A DNA stretch of 64,000 nucleotides from Amycolatopsis sp. DSM 110486 (GTDB lineage: Bacteria; Actinomycetota; Actinomycetes; Mycobacteriales; Pseudonocardiaceae). How positions within the stretch are numbered: the first letter of the stretch is position 1; each line of letters opens with the position of its first letter. This document shows, in pieces, positions 33,259 through 41,883 of this stretch. The position numbers and the translations under genes were made by a program. The DNA is taken from NCBI RefSeq assembly GCF_019468465.1, contig NZ_CP080519.1:2929001-2993000 (forward strand). The letters are read 5' to 3'. Under the pieces are notes generated by a model that saw only the letters and a list, made by a program, of their open reading frames with translations, was not told where the DNA came from and did not search any database.

Positions 33259-34143
33259 ATGGTCGGCGTGGCTGTGGACGCGGACGTTCTGATCGACTGG
33301 TTCGACACACACGGGCGAGACCTGCCGTGGCGGGAGCCGGAGTGCTCCGCGTGGGGCGTGCTGGTGAGCGAGATCATGCTGCAGCAGACGCCGGTCGCGC
33401 GCGTGCAGCCGATCTGGCTCGAGTGGATGGCGCGCTGGCCCGTGCCCTCGGCGCTGGCCGCGGAGACCACCGGCGAGGTCGTGCGCGCGTGGGGCAAGCT
33501 CGGTTACCCGCGCCGCGCCCTGCGGCTGCACGCGGCGGCCACGGTGATCGCGGCCGAGCACGGCGACGTCGTGCCGTCCGATGTGGACACCCTGCTCGCG
33601 CTGCCCGGCATCGGCGCGTACACGGCGCGGGCCGTGGCGGCCTTCGCCTACGGCAAGCGGGCGCCGGTCGTCGACACGAACGTGCGGCGCGTGGTCGCGC
33701 GGGCGGTGCACGGCGCCGGCGACGCGGGTCCGGCGTCGAACACGCGCGACATGGCCGACGTCGAGGCGCTGCTGCCGGGCGAAGACGCGCCGGCGGCGAA
33801 GCTGTCGGCCGCGTTGATGGAACTGGGCGCGCTGATCTGCACCGCGCGTGCACCGCGCTGCGCCGACTGCCCAGTGTTCGACATCTGCTCGTGGCAGCAC
33901 AACGGCCGGCCGGAGTACGCGGGGCCGGCCAAGCCCGTGCAGAAGTTCGCGGGCACCGACCGGCAGGTGCGCGGCCTGCTGCTCGACGTGCTGCGCGGCA
34001 GCGAGGGGCCCGTCGAGAAGGCGCGGCTGGACATCGTGTGGCACGAGGCCGGGCAGCGCGACCGGTGCCTCGATTCGTTGCTGGTCGACGGCCTGCTGGA
34101 GCAGACGGACAGCGGGCTGTTCGCACTGCCGGGTGAGCACTGA
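33259..34143 (+). CDS. mutY: A/G-specific adenine glycosylase
   Basis: 294 aa base-excision repair enzyme removing adenine opposite 8-oxoguanine. It shows SEIMLQQTPV with catalytic Glu38, the helix-hairpin-helix LLALPGIGAYTARAVAAF, catalytic Asp in VVDTNVRR, and the 4Fe-4S ligands in CTARAPRCADCPVFDIC (C-x6-C-x2-C-x5-C). The C-terminal part is shorter than in E. coli MutY (350 aa), as in mycobacteria. 15 bp after the carbonic anhydrase stop. Confidence 0.95.
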   Translation: MVGVAVDADVLIDWFDTHGRDLPWREPECSAWGVLVSEIMLQQTPVARVQPIWLEWMARWPVPSALAAETTGEVVRAWGKLGYPRRALRLHAAATVIAAEHGDVVPSDVDTLLALPGIGAYTARAVAAFAYGKRAPVVDTNVRRVVARAVHGAGDAGPASNTRDMADVEALLPGEDAPAAKLSAALMELGALICTARAPRCADCPVFDICSWQHNGRPEYAGPAKPVQKFAGTDRQVRGLLLDVLRGSEGPVEKARLDIVWHEAGQRDRCLDSLLVDGLLEQTDSGLFALPGEH

Positions 34144-34250
34144 CGGACTGGTTCTCACGGGGTACGACGAAAGTCGGCAAAAAGTTGTCATGAGCTCCGT
34201 GGCGGGTTAGCTTTCCCCCGACGTTCTCTGTTCCGGCGGAGGAGATTCAC

Positions 34251-35204
34251 ATGGGGGAAGCCACTCGCCGTGCCGTGCTCAAGGGCGGGCTCACGGTCAC
34301 CGCGGCGGGCGCGTTCGGCCTGTTCGCGACACGGACGGCGACGGCGGTGACCGCGCCGCAGATCCACCCGACGCACGCGTGGAACGCGCGGCCCGCGACG
34401 GGCGCGATCGTGGTGGAGAACCACAAGCCGACCTACATCGTGGTGCACCACACCGTCGATCCGGGCAACAACACCGACTATTCGCTGGCCCACGCGTTGC
34501 AGATCTCGCGCGACATCCAGAACTTCCACATGGACACCCGCGGCTGGATCGACACGGGCCAGCAGTTCACGAACAGCCGCGGCGGCTACGTGACGGAAGG
34601 CCGGCACCGCAGCCTCGAGATCCTGCGCGGCGGCAAGCAGCACGTGCAGGGCGCGAATGTCGGCAACCACAACAGCGAATGCCTCGGGATCGAGAACGAG
34701 GGCCTGTACAGCACGGTCGACGTGCCGGTGGCGTTGTGGAATTCACTGGTCTCGCTGGTCGCCTACATCGCCGACCAATACGGGATTTCGCCGAGTTTCA
34801 TCAAGGGCCACCGGGATTTCAACTCCACGGAGTGCTGCGGGCAGGTGCTCTACGACCGGCTTCCGGAGCTGCGGACGGCCGTTTCCCGGGTGCTCGGTGT
34901 CGCGGCTTCGCGGGCGGAGGTGCCGGAGTGGCCGTTGCTGAAGCCCGGCGACGTTGGGCCTCGCGTGCTTACAGCACAACGATTCTTGCGCGCTTCGGGT
35001 TACGGCGTGCCGACCGATGGTGTGTTTGGACAGTCCACAACAGACGCCGTGACTGTTCTGGCGTCCTCTCACGGGCTGCCCCGCGACAGCTGCACGGCGG
35101 CGCGGGCGGCGGACGAGTCGGGGTTCCTCGGCTCGGACGTGTGGCCGCTCATCGTGCCGCCGGGGAAGTCCGCCGCCGCGTGGCGGGTGGAACTCGCCCA
35201 CTGA
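34251..35204 (+). CDS. Tat-exported N-acetylmuramoyl-L-alanine amidase / PGRP-type protein
   Basis: 317 aa. Twin-arginine signal TRRAVLKGG at residues 5-13 followed by a hydrophobic core to ~33. An amidase_2/PGRP domain follows with zinc-site His in YIVVHHTVD and HRDFNSTECCG, and a C-terminal peptidoglycan-binding-like region (LLKPGDVGPRVLTAQRFLRA). It would cut the glycan-peptide bond in the cell wall. ATG 34251 follows GGAGGAG. Corresponds in place to Rv3594 of M. tuberculosis. Ended by a strong bidirectional hairpin. Confidence 0.9.
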   Translation: MGEATRRAVLKGGLTVTAAGAFGLFATRTATAVTAPQIHPTHAWNARPATGAIVVENHKPTYIVVHHTVDPGNNTDYSLAHALQISRDIQNFHMDTRGWIDTGQQFTNSRGGYVTEGRHRSLEILRGGKQHVQGANVGNHNSECLGIENEGLYSTVDVPVALWNSLVSLVAYIADQYGISPSFIKGHRDFNSTECCGQVLYDRLPELRTAVSRVLGVAASRAEVPEWPLLKPGDVGPRVLTAQRFLRASGYGVPTDGVFGQSTTDAVTVLASSHGLPRDSCTAARAADESGFLGSDVWPLIVPPGKSAAAWRVELAH

Positions 35205-35206
35205 CC

Positions 35207-35253
35207 CCGGCGGGTCACGCGGTCCGGCGAGGGCGGTCCGCGTGACCCGCCGG
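35207..35253. terminator. Bidirectional terminator hairpin
   Basis: CCGGCGGGTCACGCGG (35207-35222) is the exact reverse complement of 35238-35253; 15-nt loop. Lies between two convergent genes, 3 and 6 bp from their stops. Confidence 0.85.
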
Positions 35254-35258
35254 CTTGC

Positions 35259-36011
35259 TCAGAGTCCGGCGAGGAACGCTTCCACCGCACCACGGTAGAT
35301 TTCCGGTGCCTCGACGTGGGGCAGGTGTGCCGAGCCGAGGATGACGAGGTGTTTCGCGCCCGGCACCCGTTCGGCGACCTGTGCTTGCTGTCCGGCCGGC
35401 ATGGCCGTGTGCTCGCCTTCGACGAGGAGCAGGGGGCATTCCATCGAGTCCACAATGGACCAGTAGTCGCGGCGGCCCCATTCGGCGGCGATCTCGTAGA
35501 GGTTTGCCAGGTTCGCGATCAGGTGGTAGCCGTCTTCGCGTTCCTCGACGCATTCGGTGAAGTAGTCGCCCGCGGTGCCGAAGAACTCGCGGACGTGGGC
35601 GAGTGATTCGAACGGCACCGGCCAGCTGTCGAAGTAGCCGCGCCAGGTCTCGACGGTGCGGCCGCGCTGGTCGGGCGCGAAGTCCTCGCTCACGACCGCG
35701 CGTACCAGCTCCGGATACTTGGCCGCCGTCGCCCAGGCGTGGAGGCCGCCCATGGAATGGCCGATCAGCACGGACGGGCCAATCTCGCCCAGGACCTCGG
35801 CGATGTCCTCGGCGAACTGCTCCGTGGTCCACGGTCCGGTGTGCGGCGCGCGGCCGTGACCGCGGGCGTCGAGGGCGTGGACGGAGCCGTAGGGCTTGAG
35901 CCACTGGGCGACCGGCCACCACGTGCGGGCGCGGCCCATCAAGCCGTGCAGCAGGAGCACCGACATGCCCGTGGTGTCGTCGCCGCCGAAGTGGATCAGC
36001 CCAGGTCGCAT
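35259..36011 (-). CDS. Alpha/beta-fold hydrolase
   Basis: 250 aa. Strand-turn elements VLLLHGLMGRARTW (oxyanion HG), nucleophile Ser in LIGHSMGG, acid in LLVEGEHT, and catalytic His in SAHLPHVEAPE. The start is ATG 36011, with GGCAGGAG 5 bases upstream; the frame is open further but has no ribosome site. No signal peptide. Substrate unknown; similar in position to Rv3591c. Confidence 0.9.
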   Translation of the reverse strand: MRPGLIHFGGDDTTGMSVLLLHGLMGRARTWWPVAQWLKPYGSVHALDARGHGRAPHTGPWTTEQFAEDIAEVLGEIGPSVLIGHSMGGLHAWATAAKYPELVRAVVSEDFAPDQRGRTVETWRGYFDSWPVPFESLAHVREFFGTAGDYFTECVEEREDGYHLIANLANLYEIAAEWGRRDYWSIVDSMECPLLLVEGEHTAMPAGQQAQVAERVPGAKHLVILGSAHLPHVEAPEIYRGAVEAFLAGL

Positions 36012-36123
36012 GGAGACTCCTGCCGTTTCGTCCGGTAGCCAATCACACCCGAACAGGCACATGTGGCGAAGCCACTCCTTTGAGGGTGGTGGCGGGGAGG
36101 ACGGTTGGAAATAGGGTGAAACG

Positions 36124-37542
36124 ATGCGCAGCCACCGAACCGCCGTCTTCGCCCTCGCCGGTGTGCTCGCGCTCTCCGCGTGCAGTGCGGACAATCCGGA
36201 CACCGCGCCACTGCATCCGTCCGCTGGGGCGCGCGGCGCCGGCGATCCGTACTACCCCGAAGACGGCAACGGCGGTTACGACGCGCTCGACTACCACGTC
36301 GACGTCGGCTACGACCCCGCGAGCGGCCACCTCGACGGCGACACGACCGTGACGGCGAAGGCCACGCAGGACCTCAGCCGGTTCAACCTGGACCTGCGGG
36401 GGCTCGACGTCGCATCGGTCGAGGTCGACGGGAAACCGGCGAAGTTCAGCCGGGAGAAGGACTTCGAGCTGGTGATCACGCCGCCGCAGCCGTTGCGGGC
36501 GGGCTCGACCTATCGCACGCGCGTGCGGTACTCCGGCGACCCGTCGAACACCGAGCACGACGGCGGCAGCGAGACCGGCTGGAGCCGCTCGTCCGACGGC
36601 GGCGCGTTCATGGTGGGCGAGCCGCATTCGGCGGCGTTCTGGTACCCGGTGAACGAAACCCCGCGTGACAAGGCGACGTTCAGCGTGACCGCGCACGTGC
36701 CGGACGGCTGGACGGTGATTTCCAACGGCCGTGAGCAGAGCAGTTCTTCGGCCGGCGGCAAGACGACCACGACGTGGACCGAGCCGAACCCGGTCGCCAG
36801 CTACCTCACGACGATCGCGATCGACAAGTTCACGGTGAAGCGCTCTTCGCTGCCCGACGGCACGCCCGTGGTGTCGGCGTACGCGCCGGGCGCCGAGTCG
36901 CTCGAGGCCAGCGGCGACCGGCTGCCCGACATCCTGGGGTTCCTGAGCAGCAAGTTCGGCCCGTACCCGCAGAGCGCCGCCGGCGGCATCTACCTCGCGG
37001 AGGACATCCACTTCTCACTGGAGACGCAGACGCGCCCGACGTACGCGAAGTGGGCCGACGTCCTCACCCTCGTCCACGAGAACGCCCACCAGTGGTTCGG
37101 CGACTCCGTGTCGCTCGACTCGTGGTCGGACGTCTGCCTCAACGAGTGCTTCGCGTCGTACGCCCAGTGGCTCTGGTCCGAACGCGAGGGCCAAAACCTC
37201 GACGATCGCTACCGCGCGGCCCTCGAAATCACCCACGCCAGCACGGACTTCTGGAACCGCAAACTCGTCGACCCAGGCCCCGGCCACGAGTTCGGAGCCG
37301 TGTACGACAAGGGCATCCTCGCCCTGCACGCCCTGCGCCGCCGCATGGGCGACGGCCCGTTCTCCACCCTGCTGCGCGACTGGCCCGCCGAGCACCGCCA
37401 CGCCAACGCCGCGTGGGCCGACTTCACGAAACTCGTGAACCACCTGGCGGGCCAAGACCTGAGCCCCTTCCTGGACGACTGGTTCCGCACGGCGAAACTC
37501 CCGTCGGACGAGGATCTCTACCCGGGCACACTCCACCCGTGA
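36124..37542 (+). CDS. M1-family zinc metallopeptidase lipoprotein
   Basis: 472 aa aminopeptidase-N-like protein. Lipobox LSAC with Cys20, so anchored on the outer face. It starts with the beta domain (DGNGGYDALDYHVDVGYDP) and has the zinc site HENAHQW (His318, Glu319, His322) and the third ligand Glu341 in NECFASY. The GAMEN exopeptidase motif is replaced by GGIYLAEDI, so its amino-terminal specificity is uncertain. Shorter than full M1 enzymes, lacking the C-terminal ERAP-like domain. A secreted paralogue is encoded at 48211. Confidence 0.93.
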   Translation: MRSHRTAVFALAGVLALSACSADNPDTAPLHPSAGARGAGDPYYPEDGNGGYDALDYHVDVGYDPASGHLDGDTTVTAKATQDLSRFNLDLRGLDVASVEVDGKPAKFSREKDFELVITPPQPLRAGSTYRTRVRYSGDPSNTEHDGGSETGWSRSSDGGAFMVGEPHSAAFWYPVNETPRDKATFSVTAHVPDGWTVISNGREQSSSSAGGKTTTTWTEPNPVASYLTTIAIDKFTVKRSSLPDGTPVVSAYAPGAESLEASGDRLPDILGFLSSKFGPYPQSAAGGIYLAEDIHFSLETQTRPTYAKWADVLTLVHENAHQWFGDSVSLDSWSDVCLNECFASYAQWLWSEREGQNLDDRYRAALEITHASTDFWNRKLVDPGPGHEFGAVYDKGILALHALRRRMGDGPFSTLLRDWPAEHRHANAAWADFTKLVNHLAGQDLSPFLDDWFRTAKLPSDEDLYPGTLHP

Positions 37543-37638
37543 GCTGGGCTTTTGTCTCGCGCCGACCATGACCGCCGGCCCGCCACGCTGCGGCCCCGAG
37601 CGTCGCCGGCGCGGACTATCCCGCGCCGACCACAACCA

Positions 37639-39036
37639 CTAGCCCTGCCGCCCCTGAGCCGAGGCGCCCAGCAGCGACCTGGTCAGCGCGTTGCGCGCGT
37701 CAGTCATCTCCGCCAGCGCACCGCCCAACTCGGCATCGCCGACGACAGCCTCGGCGTCAGGGTTGGTGGTGAGGCTGCGCAGCGTCGCGCGGCGGAGGAG
37801 TTCCTTCACGAACGACGCCGTGACTCCCTCGGTCGCCTCGACGATCGGGGCGAGGTCGGCCGTCACCTTGAGGCCGCGGGAGTACAGCTCGAGCAGCGCG
37901 GCGCGGCCGGCGGCGTCGGGCAGCGGGATCTCGACGGCGAGGTCGACCCGGCCCGGCCGGTCGGCCAGCGCTTTCTCCAGGTCGCCGGCGCGGTTGGTGG
38001 TGAGGAGGAAGGTGACGTCGGCGTCTCCGCCGACGCCGTCCATGGCGTCGAGCAGGCTGAACAGCAATGGCGTGCCGCCGCGGGAGTGGTCGCGGTCCTC
38101 GGCGATGAGGTCGACGTCCTCCAGCACGACGACGCTGGGCTGCAGCCGGCGCGCGAGCGTCGCGGCCTTCGAGACGAAGCGCATCGCCGAGCCGGTGAGG
38201 ATGACGACCGTGCTGCCGGGCAGCCGTCCCATCAGGTAGCGGACGGTGTGCGTCTTCCCGGTGCCCGGCGGGCCGTGCAGCAGCACGCCGCGCTTGAGGT
38301 GCTGTCCGGCCGCCAGCAGGCGTTCGCCGTGTTCCGCGATGCCGAGTGTGTGCCGCTCGACCGCGTCGAGCACACCTTCGGGCAGCACCACCTCTTCCGG
38401 ACCGATCGCGGGCCGGGGCAGGAAGGTGAGCAGCTCGTTGCCGCGGTGCTCGCTCACGCCGAACGCCAGCACGTGGCCGCGCAACACGTCGTGCTCCGCG
38501 ATCAGCTGCTCGATGCGGTCGCGCGTGGCCGTCGCCGCGGCGCGCTCCCCGGCGATCACCTCCAGGCGGCAGTACATCTGCCCGTACTGCTGGTTCGTCC
38601 CCCGCACGCCGACGATCACCGGCGTCCCGTCGGGCGCGGCCGTCCCCACCAGCCCCAGCTGCACGACCTCCGCCGCCGCGTCGGGCCCGATCGTCGCGGT
38701 CGTGTAGTCGACGGCCCCCAGCTCGTACAACTGGTGGTTCCGCGCGGCGAACAGCATGCCCACCAGGTCCTCGTGGCCACGCTGCCCGCCCGCGATCCCG
38801 AACCAGTCCGTCTGCACACCGCGCTCGGCGAGGTACGCGTCGACGCCCGCCTGGATGTTGGCGTGCTCCCAGTCCTCGTAGTTGCGCGTCACCACCAGCG
38901 CCTGCGTCAGCGCCACCCCGAGGTGCCCGGTGACGCGGTCGATCAGCTCGTTGGCCTGCCGCGAGCCGACCGCGTCGGCCGTGGCTTTGATGATGCGCTG
39001 CAGGTCGCGTGCGAGTGCTTCGTGATCTTCCCCCAT
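37639..39036 (-). CDS. Orphan AAA-type ATPase
   Basis: 465 aa. The N-terminal ~200 residues are a domain I do not recognise. A single AAA module follows: Walker A GPPGTGKT, Walker B VVVLEDVDLI, sensor FLLTTNRAGDLEKAL and arginine-finger region DRPGRVDL; a helical lid domain closes the protein. The layout is that of CDC48/Rix7-like or proteasomal-ATPase-like proteins, but there is no second AAA ring and no partner protease nearby. ATG 39036 is preferred over GTG 39060. Confidence 0.85.
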   Translation of the reverse strand: MGEDHEALARDLQRIIKATADAVGSRQANELIDRVTGHLGVALTQALVVTRNYEDWEHANIQAGVDAYLAERGVQTDWFGIAGGQRGHEDLVGMLFAARNHQLYELGAVDYTTATIGPDAAAEVVQLGLVGTAAPDGTPVIVGVRGTNQQYGQMYCRLEVIAGERAAATATRDRIEQLIAEHDVLRGHVLAFGVSEHRGNELLTFLPRPAIGPEEVVLPEGVLDAVERHTLGIAEHGERLLAAGQHLKRGVLLHGPPGTGKTHTVRYLMGRLPGSTVVILTGSAMRFVSKAATLARRLQPSVVVLEDVDLIAEDRDHSRGGTPLLFSLLDAMDGVGGDADVTFLLTTNRAGDLEKALADRPGRVDLAVEIPLPDAAGRAALLELYSRGLKVTADLAPIVEATEGVTASFVKELLRRATLRSLTTNPDAEAVVGDAELGGALAEMTDARNALTRSLLGASAQGRQG

Positions 39037-39064
39037 GTACCCCAGAGTGGCATGAATCACCCAG

Positions 39065-40252
39065 TCAGGCCACCGACGTCAGGTACCGCGAGTAGTCCGG
39101 CAGATCGAAGCCGTTCAGCACCGCGAGCATCGAGCCGAACAGCAGGCGCTCCGGCAGGTGCGGCAGAAGACGCATGCCCACCTGCTGCAGGCGAACGCCA
39201 AGGGCGCTCGAAGGCGACCCGGCGCGCGCGTTGGTGCGGCCCATCTTCTGGTTCGCCAGGACCCACGGCCGGAGGCGGTTCTCGTATGCAGCCAATGCAG
39301 CTGGGACATCCGGCGCGGCCGCGAGCTCGCCGGCCAGGACGTAGCCGCCGACCAGGGCCAGGCTGGTGCCTTGGCCGGACGAGGGTGAGGCGCAGAAGGC
39401 GGCGTCACCGAGCAAGCCGACGCGGCCGCGGGACCACGACGGGAGGTGGACCTGGCTGACGGAGTCGAAGTAGAAGTCGGCAGCGTCGTCGAGTTGCGAC
39501 ACCGGCTCAGCGGCCTCCCAGCCCAAGCCCGACAGCCGGGAGCGCGCCAAAGACTTCTGCCAGCCGATGTCCCGGTAGTCGTGGTGGAGGTCGTCGGCAT
39601 GGAACGACGCGAAGGCCATGAAAGCCTGGTTCGAGTTGATCGTGCGGACGCCGATGCTGCGGCCCGGCGCGTTGTGCACCAGCGACCAGTTCTCCAGACC
39701 CAGGTGGTTGCGTGCGGTCCAAAACGCCAGGTAGCGGCCCAGGTGCCGCAACGGCACGTCGCCGAACAGCAGAGAGCGCACCCCCGAGTGGAGGCCGTCG
39801 GCGCCGATCACGGCGTCGAAGACCCGGCAGCCGCCGGATTCGAAAGTGACGTGGACGCCGTCGGACTGCTCGTCGAGCAAGACAATCCGGTCGCCGTAGA
39901 GGTACTCGTTGTCCGTCGCCTCCCGAAGGACGCGAGCGATGTCCCCGCGGAGGATTTCGATTTCCGCGATCGGGCCGTCGCCGCCGAACTGGTCGACGGT
40001 GAGGGTGGCCCGACGGCGGCCCGAGGCGTCGACGAGAGAAAGGCCACCCGTGTCGGTGCAGGCGGCGCGGATTTGCTCCAGCAGGCCCATTCGATCCGCG
40101 GCGACTTTCCCCACGCCGCGCAGGTCCACGGCCTGCCCACCCGGCCGCGGCGCGGGCGCGCGTTCGACCAGCGTCGCCTCGATACCGTAGCGGTGCAGCC
40201 AGAACGCCAGCGCCGGGCCGGCGATGCTCGCCCCCGAGATCAGAACCCGCAT
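39065..40252 (-). CDS. FAD-dependent monooxygenase (PHBH-type)
   Basis: 395 aa aromatic-hydroxylase-type flavoprotein. The FAD-binding Rossmann motif GASIAGPALAFWLHRYG is at the N-terminus, the LRGDIARVL segment in the middle, and GLLGDAAFCASPSSGQG contacts the flavin ribityl. No disulfide or membrane features. ATG 40252 (an upstream ATG at 40270 would add 6 residues). The substrate may be an aromatic or polyketide compound; the neighbours give no clue. Divergent from mhuD. Confidence 0.9.
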   Translation of the reverse strand: MRVLISGASIAGPALAFWLHRYGIEATLVERAPAPRPGGQAVDLRGVGKVAADRMGLLEQIRAACTDTGGLSLVDASGRRRATLTVDQFGGDGPIAEIEILRGDIARVLREATDNEYLYGDRIVLLDEQSDGVHVTFESGGCRVFDAVIGADGLHSGVRSLLFGDVPLRHLGRYLAFWTARNHLGLENWSLVHNAPGRSIGVRTINSNQAFMAFASFHADDLHHDYRDIGWQKSLARSRLSGLGWEAAEPVSQLDDAADFYFDSVSQVHLPSWSRGRVGLLGDAAFCASPSSGQGTSLALVGGYVLAGELAAAPDVPAALAAYENRLRPWVLANQKMGRTNARAGSPSSALGVRLQQVGMRLLPHLPERLLFGSMLAVLNGFDLPDYSRYLTSVA

Positions 40253-40354
40253 GGTGTGCCCCCATCCCACGAATGCCTACCCAAACATGATAGCCACACC
40301 TATTTGACAGTTACTACCACTTTCTCGCACGGAAGACGGAAGTAGGCTGGAGCC

Positions 40355-40663
40355 ATGGCAGTGGTGAAGATCAACGCGATCGAGGTCCCCGAAGGCGCCG
40401 GCCCCGAGCTGGAGAAGCGGTTCGCCGCGCGGCTGCACGCCGTCGACAGCCAGGCCGGGTTCCTCGGCTTCGAGCTCCTCCGCCCGGTTTCCGGCGAGAC
40501 GCGCTACTTCGTCTACACGAAGTGGGAGTCGGAGGAGCACTACCAGGCGTGGGCGGCCGGCCCCGCGCGCGAGGCCCACGCGGGCGAGCGCGCGAAGCCG
40601 GTGTCGTCGGGTGCGAGCCTGCTCGAGTTCGAGGTCGTCCAGGCTTCGAAGCCGGGTGAGTGA
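40355..40663 (+). CDS. mhuD: Heme-degrading monooxygenase MhuD
   Basis: 102 aa ABM-fold enzyme. It follows the M. tuberculosis MhuD (Rv3592) pattern closely: VVKINAIEVP with Asn7, QAWAAGP with Trp66, and the heme ligand His75 in EAHAG; the ending GASLLEFEVV is also conserved. MhuD opens heme to release iron without CO. Locus position near mutY and the amidase agrees. The sirtuin gene overlaps its last 8 nt, so the two are co-expressed. Confidence 0.95.
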   Translation: MAVVKINAIEVPEGAGPELEKRFAARLHAVDSQAGFLGFELLRPVSGETRYFVYTKWESEEHYQAWAAGPAREAHAGERAKPVSSGASLLEFEVVQASKPGE

Positions 40664-41459
40664 CGACCTCGCCCGAGCGGCCGAACTGATCCACGGTGCC
40701 GGCGCGCTGCTCGTGTGCGCCGGCGCCGGGATGGGCGTCGATTCCGGCCTGCCCGATTTCCGCGGCGACGAGGGCTTTTGGCGCGCGTACCCGCGATACG
40801 CCGGGCTCGGCCTCAGCTTCGAGGAGCTGGCCGACCCGCGGCACTTCGCCGACGACCCCGAGCTGGCCTGGGGGTTCTACGGCCACCGGCTCGACCTCTA
40901 CCGGAAGACGGTGCCGCACCGGGGTTTCGAGCTGCTGCGCGAATGGGGCGACCGGAAGCCCGGCGGGGTCCGCGTCTTCACGTCCAATGTGGACGGCCAG
41001 TTCCAGGTCGCGGGCTTCGGCCACGTCGCCGAGGCCCACGGGTCCATCCACCACCTGCAGTGCCTCGACGGCTGCACGGACGACATCTGGCCGGCCACCG
41101 ACGTCCACGTCGACCTCGACGAAACGACCATGCGCGCCCGCCCACCCCTGCCGAGCTGCCCGCGCTGCGGCGGCCTCGCCCGGCCCAACATCCTGATGTT
41201 CGGCGACTTCGAGTGGGTCCCGACGCGCAGCCAGGCACAGCTCGACGAGCTCACCGCCTGGCGCCGCGGCCGGCGCGACCTCACCGTGGTCGAGCTCGGC
41301 GCGGGCCAGGCCGTGCCGACCGTCCGCCGCTACGCCGAGCTGGCGAGCGCCGCGACGGGCGCGCTCGTTCGCATCAACCCGCGCGAGCCGCAGATCCGCC
41401 ACGGCCGCGGCGTGTCGATCGCGGCCGGCGCGCTGCAGTCGTTGCTCAAGCTTGCCTGA
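40656..41459 (+). CDS. Sir2-family NAD-dependent deacetylase (sirtuin)
   Basis: 267 aa. NAD-binding GAGMGVDSGLPDFRG, then TSNVDGQF (the usual TQNID/TQNVD box with Ser for Gln), catalytic His in AEAHGSIH, and a zinc-like Cys group (CLDGC ... CPRCGG). The NAD/acetyl-Lys pocket ends with VELGAGQAVPT and VRINPREPQI. GTG 40656 chosen because it begins inside the mhuD end (8-nt overlap). The Gln-to-Ser change may affect deacetylase activity. Its 3' end overlaps the convergent GNAT gene by 14 nt. Confidence 0.9.
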   Translation: MSDDLARAAELIHGAGALLVCAGAGMGVDSGLPDFRGDEGFWRAYPRYAGLGLSFEELADPRHFADDPELAWGFYGHRLDLYRKTVPHRGFELLREWGDRKPGGVRVFTSNVDGQFQVAGFGHVAEAHGSIHHLQCLDGCTDDIWPATDVHVDLDETTMRARPPLPSCPRCGGLARPNILMFGDFEWVPTRSQAQLDELTAWRRGRRDLTVVELGAGQAVPTVRRYAELASAATGALVRINPREPQIRHGRGVSIAAGALQSLLKLA

Positions 41460-41883
41460 GGTGCAGCAAAGGGAACGGCCGGCCCTCGGAGTCCGTCGCC
41501 GAGCGGCCGGCGATCACGAACCCTTGGTGCAGGTAAAACCCGAGCGCCTGCGAGTTCTGCTCGTTGACGTCGAGCGTCAGCGATGGAGACGCCGACAAAG
41601 CCGCCTGCAACAGTGCGGACCCAACCCCCTCGCCGCGGTGATCGGCGTGCACGAACAGCATTTCCAAGCTCCCGGAAGCGATCCCGGAAAACCCCGCGGC
41701 AACACCGTCCACAGTGGCCACGGTCAGCTCCACCCGCGGGAAGTATCCGGGCACCCGCGAAGCGTAGAACGAAACGTCGGCGGCGGTCAGGAAATCGTGC
41801 GTCGCCTTGACCGCACTGCGCCAGATCGCCAGCAGCTCCGGGTATTCGTCCGGGCCCGAGACCGGACGCAGCGAGATCGTCAC
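41446..41883 (-). CDS. GNAT-family N-acetyltransferase
   Basis: 145 aa acetyl-CoA-dependent acetyltransferase: LEMLFVHADHRGEGVGSAL (motif A with the R/Q-x-x-G-x-G/A pattern), DVNEQNSQALGFY and HQGFVIAGRS. Substrate unknown. It overlaps the end of the downstream-facing sirtuin gene and, at its own start, the stop of the gene at 41880 (4 nt), so it follows that gene in one transcript. Confidence 0.9.
   Translation of the reverse strand: MTISLRPVSGPDEYPELLAIWRSAVKATHDFLTAADVSFYASRVPGYFPRVELTVATVDGVAAGFSGIASGSLEMLFVHADHRGEGVGSALLQAALSASPSLTLDVNEQNSQALGFYLHQGFVIAGRSATDSEGRPFPLLHLRQA

Noticed and set aside
37555..37640. Direct repeat CGCGCCGACCA near 37559 and 37620
   Set aside because: Only 11 bp, two copies, in a GC-rich spacer; expected by chance often enough not to claim a function.
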